Of a stretch of 64,000 nt of DNA, positions 42,120 to 52,951 are shown piece by piece. The stretch is from Aedes albopictus. Its lineage: Eukaryota; Arthropoda; Insecta; Diptera; Culicidae. Made by a program: the position numbers and the translations under genes. Where the stretch lies: assembly GCF_035046485.1 (NCBI RefSeq), contig NC_085138.1, positions 332,116,421 through 332,180,420 of the forward strand, given 5' to 3'. The notes beneath the pieces were generated by a model. The model was not told the origin of the DNA, did not search any database, and was given only the letters and a program-made list of their open reading frames with translations. Every line of letters begins with the position of its first letter. Within the stretch, counting starts at the first letter, position 1.

Positions 42120-44570
42120 ATCAACAGACTTCTCCATGAATTCCTCCAAAAATACCTTTATCTCTTCATACAGTGATTTCTCTAGGCTTTCTTTATGGAT
42201 TCCTCCCGATATTTCTCCAACAAACTTCCCTCAGGATTCTCAAGGCAGTTCTGATGGTTTTGTACATTCTAGAAAATTCTGTAGAAATTTATCCAGCATT
42301 GTAGTATTTCTTTCGAAAATCTTACTATGGTACTTCTTGAAATTCATCTAGGGATTCTTCTAAAAAAAATTTCTTGAGATTTTTTCAGGAATTCCTGATG
42401 GGATTATTCACGACAACCTTCCTGGATTCTTTCAGAAGTTCCTCCTTTGATTCTTCCAGGAATTCCTTCAGAGATGTTATTCAGAGATTCTTCCAGAAAT
42501 TTCTCATGAAATTCCTCCAGGAGCTTATATTGGTCTTCCTCCGGGATCTGTGGCAAGGATTCCAGCAATTTCTCTTAGAACTCCTCCAAAAATTCTCGCT
42601 GTGGTACCTTTAGGAATTCTACTAGGGAAGTTCTTTCGAAAATTCTATCAGAAAATCACCCTGGGATTTTTCTAAAAATCCCTTCGGTGATTCTTCTACA
42701 GATTTCTTCAAGGATTTAACAAGGACTTCCTCCAGAGGTTCTTCCGGAAAATCCACGGGTGATTTCTCCAAGAACTTCTATTGGTCTTCCTCCATGAATT
42801 TCAGCTGGAATTGTTCAAGCAATTCCTATTAGGACTCCTTCAGAAATACTTCCAGGGATTTCACCTGGCACACTTACTTGCTGCAATACTTTCGGGAAAT
42901 CTTCCTGAGATTCCTCCAGAAATTCCTCCTGTGATTCCATCAGAGATTCCTCCAGTATATTTCTACCGATTCTTTCAACTGTAGGTATTCCTCCAGGAAT
43001 TTGTTAGAGGACTTCTCTTCTCTCTCCTTGGCATTCCTGATTCTAGGATTTCTCTAGAAATTACTTCTATGATACCTCCCGGAATTCTAGGAATTCCTCC
43101 AGATCTGCGCTTCCTAAACTCCGTTTTCGCGGCGCACCAGGCTCTTGCAGGCTCGCCAAAAGGAGTAGAAAAAGCGAGCCTGCGACACGTGGGGGCGCCA
43201 CGAAAACTAATTTTGGGAAGCGCTGCTCCAGATATTCCAGCTGGGATTCCTTTAGCAATTCCTGCGGTTCTTCCAGCTATTCTTCCTTAATAAATTCTAG
43301 CTGTGGTAGTTCAGATATTATACTACGGAATCTTCTAGAGCTTTCTCCTGGCTTTTTTGCTGGGATCTTTCCAGGTAATCTTCCTGGAATTCTTGCAGAA
43401 ATTTCTTCGGTTGTCCTACTACGGATTTCTCCAAGGATTCCTCCAGAAACTCCTCATGGAGTTCCTGCAGAAACTCCCTTTGGTCTTCCTCTAATAAAAC
43501 CTCAAAAAACTCCTCCTACGGTTCTTCCAGCAATTTTTTCAGAAATTCTTACTATGATACATCCAGAAATTCTTCTAGCGATTCCATTACGAATTTATCC
43601 TAGCATTGTAGCTGGAATTCTTCCGGGAAATCGTCCTCATATTTCTTCAAGGGCTTCTCTATAGATTCTTCCAGAATACCTCTACTGCTTCTTGCAGGGA
43701 CTTCTCTAGGCATTCCAAAGATATATTTTTTTTATTCCCCCAGGCATTCTTGATGGGGTTTCTCTATAAATTCCTATATAGTTTCCTCCAGCCATTCCTC
43801 CTAGGATTTCCGCTGCGATTTCTACAATGACACACCCCAGAGTCCTTTTAAGAATACCTCTTGAGATTTTTCCTGTGACTTTTTGAGAACCTTTCCGGTG
43901 ATTACTCCAGAAATTTTTATCGAAGATATTTTATCCAAGGATCCTCTCATAAATTTCTCATGGGTTCTTCCAGCAATGCCTCCTAGGACTCTTCCAGAAT
44001 TTCTTGCTGTAATACCTCCCGACAGGTATTTCTTACTGTAATACCTTCTAGAAAGTATTCTCCAGGGTTTCCTTCAGAAACTTGCTGGGATTGTTCAAGG
44101 TATTTTTTCTAGGAGCCTTGCAGAAGTACCTTCGGTGTTTCCTCCTGGAAATCCGAAAGGTTTTTTTTCCTAAGATTTCTCCAAATATTTCTCATTGGAT
44201 TCCTCCAGAAACTCCTCTTGACTTTCATCCAGGAACTCCTCCTGGGATTCCATAAGCGATTCCTGCTGCTTCTAATGTTTCAGGAATGCCTCCTAGGTCT
44301 CCTCCAGAAATTCTCACTGTGATACCAGAAATGCCTTTGATTCTTTCAGTGATTTTTCTAAAAACTCATCCAGTATTTCCTCTGGAGTTTTTATTCGTGG
44401 ATTACTACAGAAACTAATCACAGTATTTCTCCTGGAAATCCTTTTGGGCTTCTTCAAGGAATTCCAGTAGAAATCTTTCGTATTTCGGGAATTTTCAGAG
44501 AATTCCTAGGAGGTGTTAATAGAGTAATCTCTAGTGAAATTCTATAGAAATGTTCGGAAAAAAAACTTGT
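42120..44570. repeat. GGAATTCCTCCA-type minisatellite, block 10
   Basis: About 2.4 kb in the pyrimidine orientation (GGAATTCCTCCAGAAATT and variants). Near 43100-43210 a short GC-rich piece with an inverted motif (GCTCGCC...GCGAGCCTGC) interrupts it. Frames across it are repeat artefacts. Confidence 0.85.
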
Positions 44571-44631
44571 AATTACTTAGAAGGCACAGAATTGACAAAC
44601 GAGAGATGAATTTGCGTAAAAAAAATCGCGT

Positions 44632-44692
44632 TCTGGTGGGATTTGAACCTACGACTCCGTATTCGCTAGGGCTAGACCATAGTATGGTCATT
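44632..44692 (-). mobile_element. tRNA-like fragment (SINE head?), tentative
   Basis: On the minus strand GTAGGTTCAAATCCCACCAG fits a tRNA T-arm/B box, and TATGGTCTAGCCCTAGCG precedes it at a suitable distance. No intact cloverleaf is evident, and it lies inside a transposon. Confidence 0.35.
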
Positions 44693-44999
44693 TCTTTGAG
44701 GATTCCTTCGGCATGGTTGTTTATTTTTTGAAAATGTCTGCGGTAGTTTCATTAGAATTTCATCAGCAATTCCTTTAGATTTTTTTCTATAATTTCAATG
44801 ACCATTCCTCTGAAATTATTACAGCATTTTTTTTCAGTTATTTTGCAAATTTATTAGGCAATTTTATCGTGTTTGTTTTTGAAATTCTTTATGATTTATT
44901 TGTATTTATATTTATTGCTTCCATTGCTGAATTTGAAAATCAGAAATTCTCAACTGGTCTTGGTCAAAGAAAATTCCATTAAATTTACGAAAAGCTTAC

Positions 45000-45800
45000 A
45001 GATAGATCCCCAAAGAAATTGCCGGAAAAAATCTATCAAAATTACCGTTGAACTTTCAAAGTAGTTGCCGAAAGAATTCATATAAGACTTATCAGAGGAA
45101 TTCCTGAAGAAAATATTACGAATTTTTAAAGAAATTGGCCAAATCCAATCTCAAAATAAATTCCCGAAATATGTTCAATAAAAAAAAACAAAACAAATTT
45201 CGAAGACATTCTCAAGGAATTATCCGAAAGCATCAAAGGAATTTTTGAAGAAAATTTAAAAAGAACTCCAAAAGTAATTGCCGTAGAATCACCTCGACAG
45301 AATTTTAAAGAATCGCCAAAGATTTTTGTTTTTTCAAATAAATGCCCTGAGGAAATTCCTAAGAAATATGAATTTCCAAAGGAATCACCAAAGAAGTTCC
45401 CAAAGTAATAATCGAAGTTTCCAAAATTTCCGAATGAATTGCTGATGAAATTCTCAAAAAAAAAAGTTCAATGCAAGTAACATCGGAATTACCGAAGGTA
45501 TTCCGAAATCATCTGCTGCAGAAATTCCTTACATAAAAACTGAAGAAATATAGAAGAAATTGTCCGAAGAACACTCAATAAAATTATAGAAGCAATTTAT
45601 AAAAGAATTTCCGAAGGAATTTTCGAAGGAATACCAAATAGCATAAATAATAAGAGTCCAAAAAATGGACGAAAATTCAAAAAAGGAGACTGACTTGCCG
45701 AAGATATTTCCAAAAATGGATGTTCCCAGAGTTATTGTCGAATGGATTACCAAAGGCTTCATTAAAAGAATGTCCAAAGGAATAGCCTGAAGAATAATTA
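45000..45800. repeat. Diverged AT-rich minisatellite units
   Basis: GAATTGCCGAAAGAATTC, GGAATTTTCGAAGGAAT and similar units in the purine orientation, opposite to the block at 42120-44570, within the hAT-like element. Confidence 0.55.
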
Positions 45801-46667
45801 GAATTTTTTTAAAAGCAAATGTTGATAAAAAAAAATAGGCTTATAAAGCATTCCCTTCATCAGATATATTACCAATGCTGTCGAAATCAGGATTTGCTGC
45901 GAGCATCAGAATCCCGATGAGAAAATACGAAGTTTGCTCGCACCAAATTGAAGCTTTAGAACGAAACTCAAGATAGCCGAGTGCGAATTTTGTAATTTTG
46001 AGAATCATTCTCACAATTTTTCTGTAAAAGTATTTTCATGTCCACGTGGTAATATTCAACTAATTAAAAAAGCTTTTCAGCCATTAATGTTGTGACCAAA
46101 CCAAAAAATTGCAATTATAAGTATTTTTAACTCTTAAATTTTTGCTTGAAAACTATGTTTGTAAGGGTTATTATTATGCAATAAAACAAAGAGGATGTCA
46201 CGATGAATACATGTTACACGCAAACTTGTGGATATTTTATAGTTTCCGAGATTGACACGTCTAATAATTGCTTCGAAAATTTGTTCTAATGGACCTGATT
46301 GTTTTCAATCCACAAAACAGGGGATGTCACGATGATTGTTAAGTAGTTAAGTTCAAACTGAAAATACAAATTCCATGTATTTCATTTTTCCCGCGACGCA
46401 GTATATCATTATACTGAGAAATTGAGGATGGATTGGAATGAGCCATTTTATTAGACGTTTCGGATCAGCTGATCGCTCATTTCATGAATGAAAATTGGAC
46501 AGGAGGTTGCGCCCAAACCCGTGAGTGTTAATATCAATATCAACACTGTTGTCGTTTCGTAAAATAGACTATTTCTTTTTACAAAAAAAGCAACCTGGAA
46601 GCCACTGAAACTGGCACCCCCTAGGCACCCCCTAAGAAAAAATGCTAGATACGCCAATGGCCCTGAA

Positions 46668-47660
46668 ACGCATTTGAAGCCTTTTTGGAACGTCCTGAAA
46701 CGCATTGTAAGGCCTCTAGAAGCCCCCTCTGAGACATCCTGGAACTCCCAGAAGCTCCTGAAAACTCCTCAAGCGCTTCTGAACCGTCCCTGAAACGCCC
46801 TTGATAGGACTCAGCCACCCTGAAACGTCATGGAAACCCCGGAAATCCCCATAAGCCTCCCAAAATGCTTCTGAACTCTCTCTGAAACGTTATGTAATCC
46901 CTTAAACGTCTTTAAATGACCCTAACGCCCCGCTGAAACAACCTGAAAACTCCTGAAATGCCCAGAAACCCACTGAAACATCTCTGAATTGTCCTGTAAA
47001 CCCTTGTAATGTCCTGAAACTCCCCTGAATACCTATTTGGAACATACTAAAATCCTCTGAAGCCCCATAAACCCTATCAAATGCATTTGAAACCTTCCTG
47101 AAACGTGTTGTAACTCTTTTAAAAATTCGCCCACCTGAAACATCACCTGCAATACAATAAAACACTTCAAAACACATCTAAAGCCTCCCTGAAACGTCCT
47201 GTAACCCGTTGTAACGTCCTAGACGCTTTGAAAGCCCCCTGAAACAACCTGGAACTCCTAGAAGCTCCTGAAACCTCCTCAAGCTCCTCTGAACCCTCCC
47301 TATAATGCTCCTGAAATGCTCCTAAAAGCCCCCCTGAAACTTCATGGAACCCCCTGAAACCCCCAGAAGCCTCCCAAAGCGCCTGGGAAACTTTCCTGAA
47401 ACACACTGTAACCACTAGAAACCTCCTTTAAATGCCCCGCTTCTAAGTCCCTGAAATATTCAGGAAATCCCTGCAATCCTGTGGAACCCCCTGAAACGTC
47501 TCTGAAACCTCCCTGAATCATCTTGCGACCCATTGAAACGCTCCTAAAAGCCCTCTGAAACATTCCTGAAACGCCCTGTAACCCCTTGAAACGCGCCTGA
47601 AACGCTCCTGAAAACCCTGCAACCCCTTGAAATCTCCTCAAACGCATCAGGAACCTTCCG
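46668..47660. repeat. CCCTGAAACGCC minisatellite, block C
   Basis: Continuation of block B. Units such as CCTGAAACGCC, CTTGAAACGTC and CCCCTGAAAC repeat with a period of about 10-12 bp. Minus-strand frames (47167-47415, 47342-47695) with GFRGFHEVSGG-like content are repeat products. Confidence 0.8.
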
Positions 47661-47689
47661 AAGAAGGTACCCTGAAAACACCCGAGGAG

Positions 47690-48920
47690 GTGCAAAAGAT
47701 CGGCAGCTAAGAAGGACCATGATAAACTCGTGGCAAATGCGTCAGCAAACTCTACCCAGACGAAAGCCTTCGCCTTCGTGGATAGCTCGAAGGATACGTC
47801 AGATGGGATTGCTTACGACAGGCCATGGCGGCCTTCGCAGGTCCAGGAGGTTGTTTACTCCGAGAGTGACGAGTAGTAATTTGGACCAGGCAAGTTGGAC
47901 CAGGCGTTTCGAAAGTTAGAAAGGATGGACCTGAAAAGGTCGGCCCGTCCCGAAGGGAGCAATGAGTTGTGACCATTTCTAGGTCCTCACCCAGCACATG
48001 TTAGGCTAGGGCGGCTCAAGCGGAACGCGCCCTCTGGACTGCAGGGATACCTAGGCAAGGTAAGGAAGGTTGGCAGATACAAAGCGTGAGAAGAGTGACA
48101 CAGTCCTTCTCTAGACGGACGAGTCTAAGTACTCGGAAGTCTTGAAGGCGATGAGGAACGATGCAAAGTTCGTGGATCTTGGAGTCAATGTACGCAGTAT
48201 TCGTCGTACTCGTAAAAGCTACATAGTCCTTGCCTATGACAAAACCCGCAAGGTATCCGCCTACAAGTATCTAGATAAATAGGTGCTTGGTGAGGTTTAA
48301 AACCTTAAAAATCAGAAACCTGGACGAAATTGCGGACGCGAAAAAGCTTGTCACAACACTGCGGCAACAGGTACTGGTTGTCGTATTCGTTCGACTACAT
48401 AAAAGCCCGGCAGGTCTTGATTAAGCTACCTGTGGCGGTAGCCTACAAGTTTATTAACCCGGGAGCGGTCGCGTCGTGTTCTGAGTACACGCACCATGAA
48501 AAAAATGCACGCTTGTGGTACACAGCGTGAGCGCGGCGTCGCTGCAGGTAGTCAAAGACGCGACTGCTCGAGGGTTAAAATAGAAAAACTCCAGGTGTGC
48601 TGATCGGTATTTTCTCTGGGCATAAACGAGCCATCAGATGTTTTTTGCAGGTCTTTCGAATTCGAACATAACTCATAAGGCTGCCCTAACAGAAGCTAAC
48701 ATTGAAGGCGAAGTGGAGGCGAAAGTCATCAGACACAAGGCAGTATGTTCTTTCCAAGTGTCTAATTTGATCCGGAAAATAGCAAGCACCTGACGTGAGG
48801 TTCAAAGTTCCCGGAATTCAAGAAAGCCTCAGCTGTGCAGGTAACCCTGCTGAACCTGATCCACTATGACGCAATTTAGCAACTGCTGCCAGGCGACTCG
48901 TGTCGAATAGTTAATTTTCG
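47690..48920 (+). pseudogene. Degenerate R1-clade copy A1 (ORF1 part)
   Basis: Nucleotide similarity to the intact element's ORF1 from the stretch matching 51740 onward. Recognisable pieces are TACCCAGACGAAAGCCTTCG (the TQTEAF motif), GTACGCAGTATTCGTCGTAC and, at 48830, the ORF1 end with GTGCAGGTAAC leading into the first codons of ORF2. Many frameshifts and stops. Followed directly by copy A2. Confidence 0.75.
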
Positions 48921-51107
48921 GGTGAGGTATTGGACGGAGCGTGATTAATGAAGTTCATCAACAAGAATCGAGATGGGCTCTATGCGATGGAGGTGGCTGC
49001 GCAGCAGGACGACTCCATCATTGACTTTGCGTCTCATATTTGCAAGGACTTTAAACAGCCCTTGTTGCGACTTCCAAAGTCGATGAACGAGGCCAAGCAA
49101 GACCACATGGCAATTGCGGCAGCGGCAGAACCCGCGAAGTCAATGATTCCAATGTCTACCCAGACGGAGGCCTTCGCTTTTGCGGGTAGCCCCAAAAGTG
49201 TGGCGGATGCTATTGCTTACGACAAGTAACCACAGAAGCGTGTGAGGCAGCCGTCAGGTGAGGAGCTACCAGGTGGTGCCCGCAAGATTAGGCGACTGTT
49301 AACCCCGAAGATCGGTAATGAAGCAGGCAAGTTGGACTCTAGCCAAGCGTCCCGGAAAGACGGAAGGATGGGCCTGAAAAGGTCGGCCTTTCCTGATCGA
49401 ATGGTTAAGAGGTTCGCGTCCACAGATTGATCCTCAGCAACCGCGGGTCAGGGAGAGGACGCCCTTTGGACCAAAGTAGAGCGGAAAAGGAGAAGAAGCT
49501 GCAGGAGGTGCAGGAACATCAGGTCTGAGAAACGTAGGAGGACCAAGCGTGAACAGGGCGACGCACTCGCCATCAAGATTAAACAGACTAAGTACTCGGA
49601 AGTCTTGAAGGCATTGAAGCGACGCCAACCTCGTGGATCTGGGAGAAATGATCCCCGAGCTCAAGCGCGACAATGAACGGAAATGCGCCGTCTAGAAAAG
49701 TCCTCGTCGAGAGCGTTGGGGTGAGGGCTCTTACTGCAGAGACAACTCTGAAGAAGAGTTCGTCACGGCACTACGGCAACAGTGCGAAGTGCAGATGGCC
49801 ACCGCTGTTAGGCTACGGAAGAGCCCGGCAGGGACACAAGTGGCCTTGGTACAGCAACCTGTGGTTAACGCTAACAAGTCCGTTAAAGTAGGGAAGTAGG
49901 GCTGATCAGTATGCCAACTTACCTTACACGAGCCACCGGAGGCTTACTTCAGGTGTCTAGAACTAGATCTAGGCCTTGCAGGAGTAAGCTGTGTGGGCGA
50001 TGCGGCGTCGAAGGTTGCAAGGTACGATGCACATGGCAGCAGCGGACCCGTACCGAGTACCTGCCGGCAACGGCAATTGGATCGTGGTTGCATCCAGAAA
50101 AATGGTGGCGATATGGACGACGAGTTGGTGTCTACTACCTATGAGGGCTTACTAGTCGCCAAAGTAAACGGGGTCATCTTCTGTATCTGTTATGCACCTC
50201 CGCGGTACTTGATCGAACAGTTCACGAAGATGCTGGACTGCATGACGACCGTGCTGACAGGGTAAAGGCCGGACTTAAATGGCTGGGCCGTGGAATGGGG
50301 TAGCCGTTTCACGAACAAGCGGGGTCAAATTCTGCTCTAGGCACTGGAAATGGTAACGTCGATCATCGACGTTACAATGTGTAGTCCTGGCATAACAAGT
50401 GGTTTGAAGTGGAGGGAAGATGATGCATACACTCACAGCGATCACCTGGAAGTTCGCTACAGTTACGACTAGGCTAGGCCAAAGCCCTCGTAGGTGGAAG
50501 ACATCATACTTCGACGAAGACGTATCAGCTTCGCCGTGAGCTAAACAAGGCAAGTGTGCCCTAGAAATGGGAGATAAGCGGCTTACTGGTGGACTCAAGC
50601 GATTACGGACCTGCGTCACGCTTGCCTACGAGCTAGGTGGCGGATGCAGCGAGAGCATACTAAGGAAGAGTGAAACGCGAAACGAACAGCAGGTGGAGTT
50701 CGCCGCTGCATAAAGGCAAGCAAAAAGACCTGCTTTGAAGGTCTCTGTCAAAGAGCCAATGCGATTCCATGGGGTAAAGCCTACAGGATCGTGGTGGCCA
50801 TGACTGGAGGTGCTCCTACAGAGCGGTCTCCAGAGATGTTGGAGGGGATTCTCGAGGGGCTTTTTCCGCGTCATGGTCTTTGGCCTGCTTTCGTAACACT
50901 GCTGGGACTTCAGCTGGCGATGAGGGGAGGGACACCGATGAGAAACTTATTATTGCAAAATCCCTTGGCACAGGTAAGGTCCCACGTCCGGTCCGCACGG
51001 TGCTCCGTACCTGCCAGTAAAAGTAGCTGTTGCAGAAGCTCCTGGGATGTTCACATCTGATATGCAGAAATGCCTGGACGAGGGAGTCTTTCCAGAGGTG
51101 TGGAAAT
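48921..51107 (+). pseudogene. Degenerate R1-clade copy A2, 5' half
   Basis: Starts inside ORF1 (GGACGGAGCGTG matches 51565) and runs through ORF1 (STQTEAFAFAGSPKS, RQPSGEELPGGARK) into ORF2 endonuclease (VSTTYEGLLVAKVNGVIFC) and the region before the RT domain. It breaks off at 51107 in GAGGTGTGGAAAT, where the intact copy was inserted. The sequence resumes at 56645. Many stops and indels. Confidence 0.85.
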
Positions 51108-51382
51108 TGGGGCAGCAGGGACGGATGTCCTGGGGCCTGACGCACCCCCCCGCTTGCGAGTCAGCCGCGTAGTTGCCGGCTAAGAATAGGACTACTAACC
51201 CCAATTCAAGGTGTCAAGCGACCCGTGCCGAGGAATGAGTGATCGAGGGGGTGAAAAAGATGCTCGATCTTTAACGGAGCCTGTGGGGTACCTGGGCACC
51301 CCCCACAGTATGCTGTCCCTTACCGCGTTAATGCAGAGCTCTGGCGTGGTGGACATTATTTCTCGTGCAACTCGTGGGAACA

Positions 51383-52951
51383 ATGAGCAAGAATTCTAAA
51401 TCAAACAACTTAGGTGGAAGTAGTGGTGCGATCAACCCCTTCGCAAGAAGTGGGTTGATGAGGTCTCCGACAAGGAGAAGCGAGGAGTCAGGTGCTGGTA
51501 GCTTACGTAGCTCAAGCGTGGGAGCTCCTGTCCACTCCACGGCAAGCCAGCCGGTGGAGGTCATGGACGGAGCGTGGCTGCTGAGGGCCATCAGCCAAGA
51601 AGTTGGTAAAGGACGGCCCGCATTAGAGGTTGCTGAGCACCAGCTTGGCAAAATCATCGACTTTGCGACAACTAAGTCGAACATAAGCAAGGACCTGAAA
51701 ACGGCCTTGCTTAGACTTAGAGTGTCTGTCGATGAGGCCAAGCAGGAGCACGCGGTGGCGTTGCTGGCTGCTACAGCTGCGGAACCAGCAAAGGAGAATG
51801 TGTCGAAGTTTACACAAACAGAGGCCTTCTCCTTCGCAAGTAGTCCGAGGAGTGTGGAAGCGAATGCTCGTGACAAACGTGACAAGCATTCGCAGAAGCG
51901 GGCGAGGCAGCCGTCAGGTGAGGAGCTGTCTGGCGGCGCCCGCAAGGCCAGGCGTATAATAACCCCGAAAGCCGGTGGTAACGCTGGAAAGTCGGACCCC
52001 AGCCAGGGTTCCCGGAAAGCTGGGAAGGGTGGGCCTGAAAAGGCTGGCCCGTCCCGGAATGATGGGAATAAGGGGTTGCGACCAATGGTGGGCCCTCAGC
52101 AGCCACAGAGCAGGGCGGTCCAAGGAGAAGACCCTCCTTGGACAAAGGAAGAGCGGAGGAAGAAGAAGAAGGTGATTCCGCAGGTAGAAGTACAGGACGC
52201 CAAACCAAGGCGTAGGAAGGCAGGTGCCAGGCGTGAGAAAGGCGACGCTATCGTCATCAAGACGGAACAGTCCAAGTACTCGGACGTCTTGAAGACGATG
52301 CGAAGCGACGCCAAGCTTGAGGGTCTTGGAGCCGACGTACGCAGTATTAGACGTACTCGTACGGGCGAGATGATCCTGGAGCTGAAGCGCCAGAAGGAGC
52401 ACAAGGGCGCCGCCTACAAAAGGCTGGCAGAAGAGGTCCTTGGCGAAGGTGTGCAGGTGAGGGCTCTGACACATGAGGCGACTCTGAAGGTCAAAGACAT
52501 TGACGAGATCACCGAAGTGGAAGAGCTCGTCACGGCACTGCGGCAACAGTGCGATGTGCAGGTGGCCGCCGCAGCCGTTAAGCTACGGAGAGGGCCAGCA
52601 GGGACACAGATAGCTTTGGTTCAGCTACCTGTGGCGGATGTTAAAAAATCCGTTAAAGTAGGGAGTATCAAGGTGGGATGGTGTGTATGTCACCTGACAT
52701 TCCACGAGCCACCCGAGGTTTGCTTCAGGTGTCTGGAACCAGGACACAAGTCGTGGGACTGCAAAGGCCCCGACAGGCGCAAACTGTGTAGGCGATGCGG
52801 CGCTGAAGGTCATAAGGCCCAAAGCTGCACGAGTCCGCCCATCTGCATGATCTGTACCGGGAAAACCTCGAAAAACAGACATGCGATGGGTGGTCCAGGG
52901 TGCCCGGCCTTTAAGAAAGCCGCAGTGAGCAACAAATCACAGTGCAGGTAA
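51383..52951 (+). CDS. R1-clade ORF1 (Gag-like) nucleic-acid-binding protein
   Basis: Binds element RNA in the transposition particle. About 522 residues from the ATG at 51383; the frame is open 18 nt further upstream only with GTG. The N-terminal part is basic and low in complexity, with a TQTEAFSFASS motif and a Lys/Arg-rich middle. Then comes a conserved R1-type region (VQVRALTHEATLKVKDIDEI, TQIALVQLPVADVKK). The C terminus has two zinc knuckles, CFRCLEPGHKSWDC near residue 446 and CRRCGAEGHKAQSC near 468, and a third CMIC...H...C motif. The stop TAA overlaps the ORF2 frame, which is -1 relative to it. No stop or frameshift is seen. Confidence 0.92.
   Translation: MSKNSKSNNLGGSSGAINPFARSGLMRSPTRRSEESGAGSLRSSSVGAPVHSTASQPVEVMDGAWLLRAISQEVGKGRPALEVAEHQLGKIIDFATTKSNISKDLKTALLRLRVSVDEAKQEHAVALLAATAAEPAKENVSKFTQTEAFSFASSPRSVEANARDKRDKHSQKRARQPSGEELSGGARKARRIITPKAGGNAGKSDPSQGSRKAGKGGPEKAGPSRNDGNKGLRPMVGPQQPQSRAVQGEDPPWTKEERRKKKKVIPQVEVQDAKPRRRKAGARREKGDAIVIKTEQSKYSDVLKTMRSDAKLEGLGADVRSIRRTRTGEMILELKRQKEHKGAAYKRLAEEVLGEGVQVRALTHEATLKVKDIDEITEVEELVTALRQQCDVQVAAAAVKLRRGPAGTQIALVQLPVADVKKSVKVGSIKVGWCVCHLTFHEPPEVCFRCLEPGHKSWDCKGPDRRKLCRRCGAEGHKAQSCTSPPICMICTGKTSKNRHAMGGPGCPAFKKAAVSNKSQCR

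Larger units (their letters stand above)
41903..46659. mobile_element. hAT-like element with minisatellite interior (8-bp TSD GCCCTGAA)
   Basis: Inserted in the CTGAAACG minisatellite with perfect 8-bp repeats GCCCTGAA (41895-41902 and 46660-46667). Ends CATTGGCGTAGCTAG and CTAGATACGCCAATG are inverted with one mismatch, and both are followed inside by C/G-rich GGCACCCCCTAG motifs. No transposase frame. Interior: GGAATTCCTCCA-type minisatellite (42120-44570), a tRNA-like motif near 44640, AT-rich diverged units (45000-45800), then about 850 bp of AT-rich DNA with GATGTCACGATGA repeated near 46196 and 46322. The same left end occurs at 23177. Confidence 0.85.

Noticed and set aside
47167..47695. 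Minus-strand frames of 80-117 codons rich in Gly, Phe and Ser
   Set aside because: They are read-throughs of the CCCTGAAACGCC minisatellite.
51810..52546. Long minus-strand frames opposite R1 ORF1
   Set aside because: They are shadows of the coding strand in GC-rich sequence. The plus-strand ORF1 has zinc knuckles and conserved motifs.
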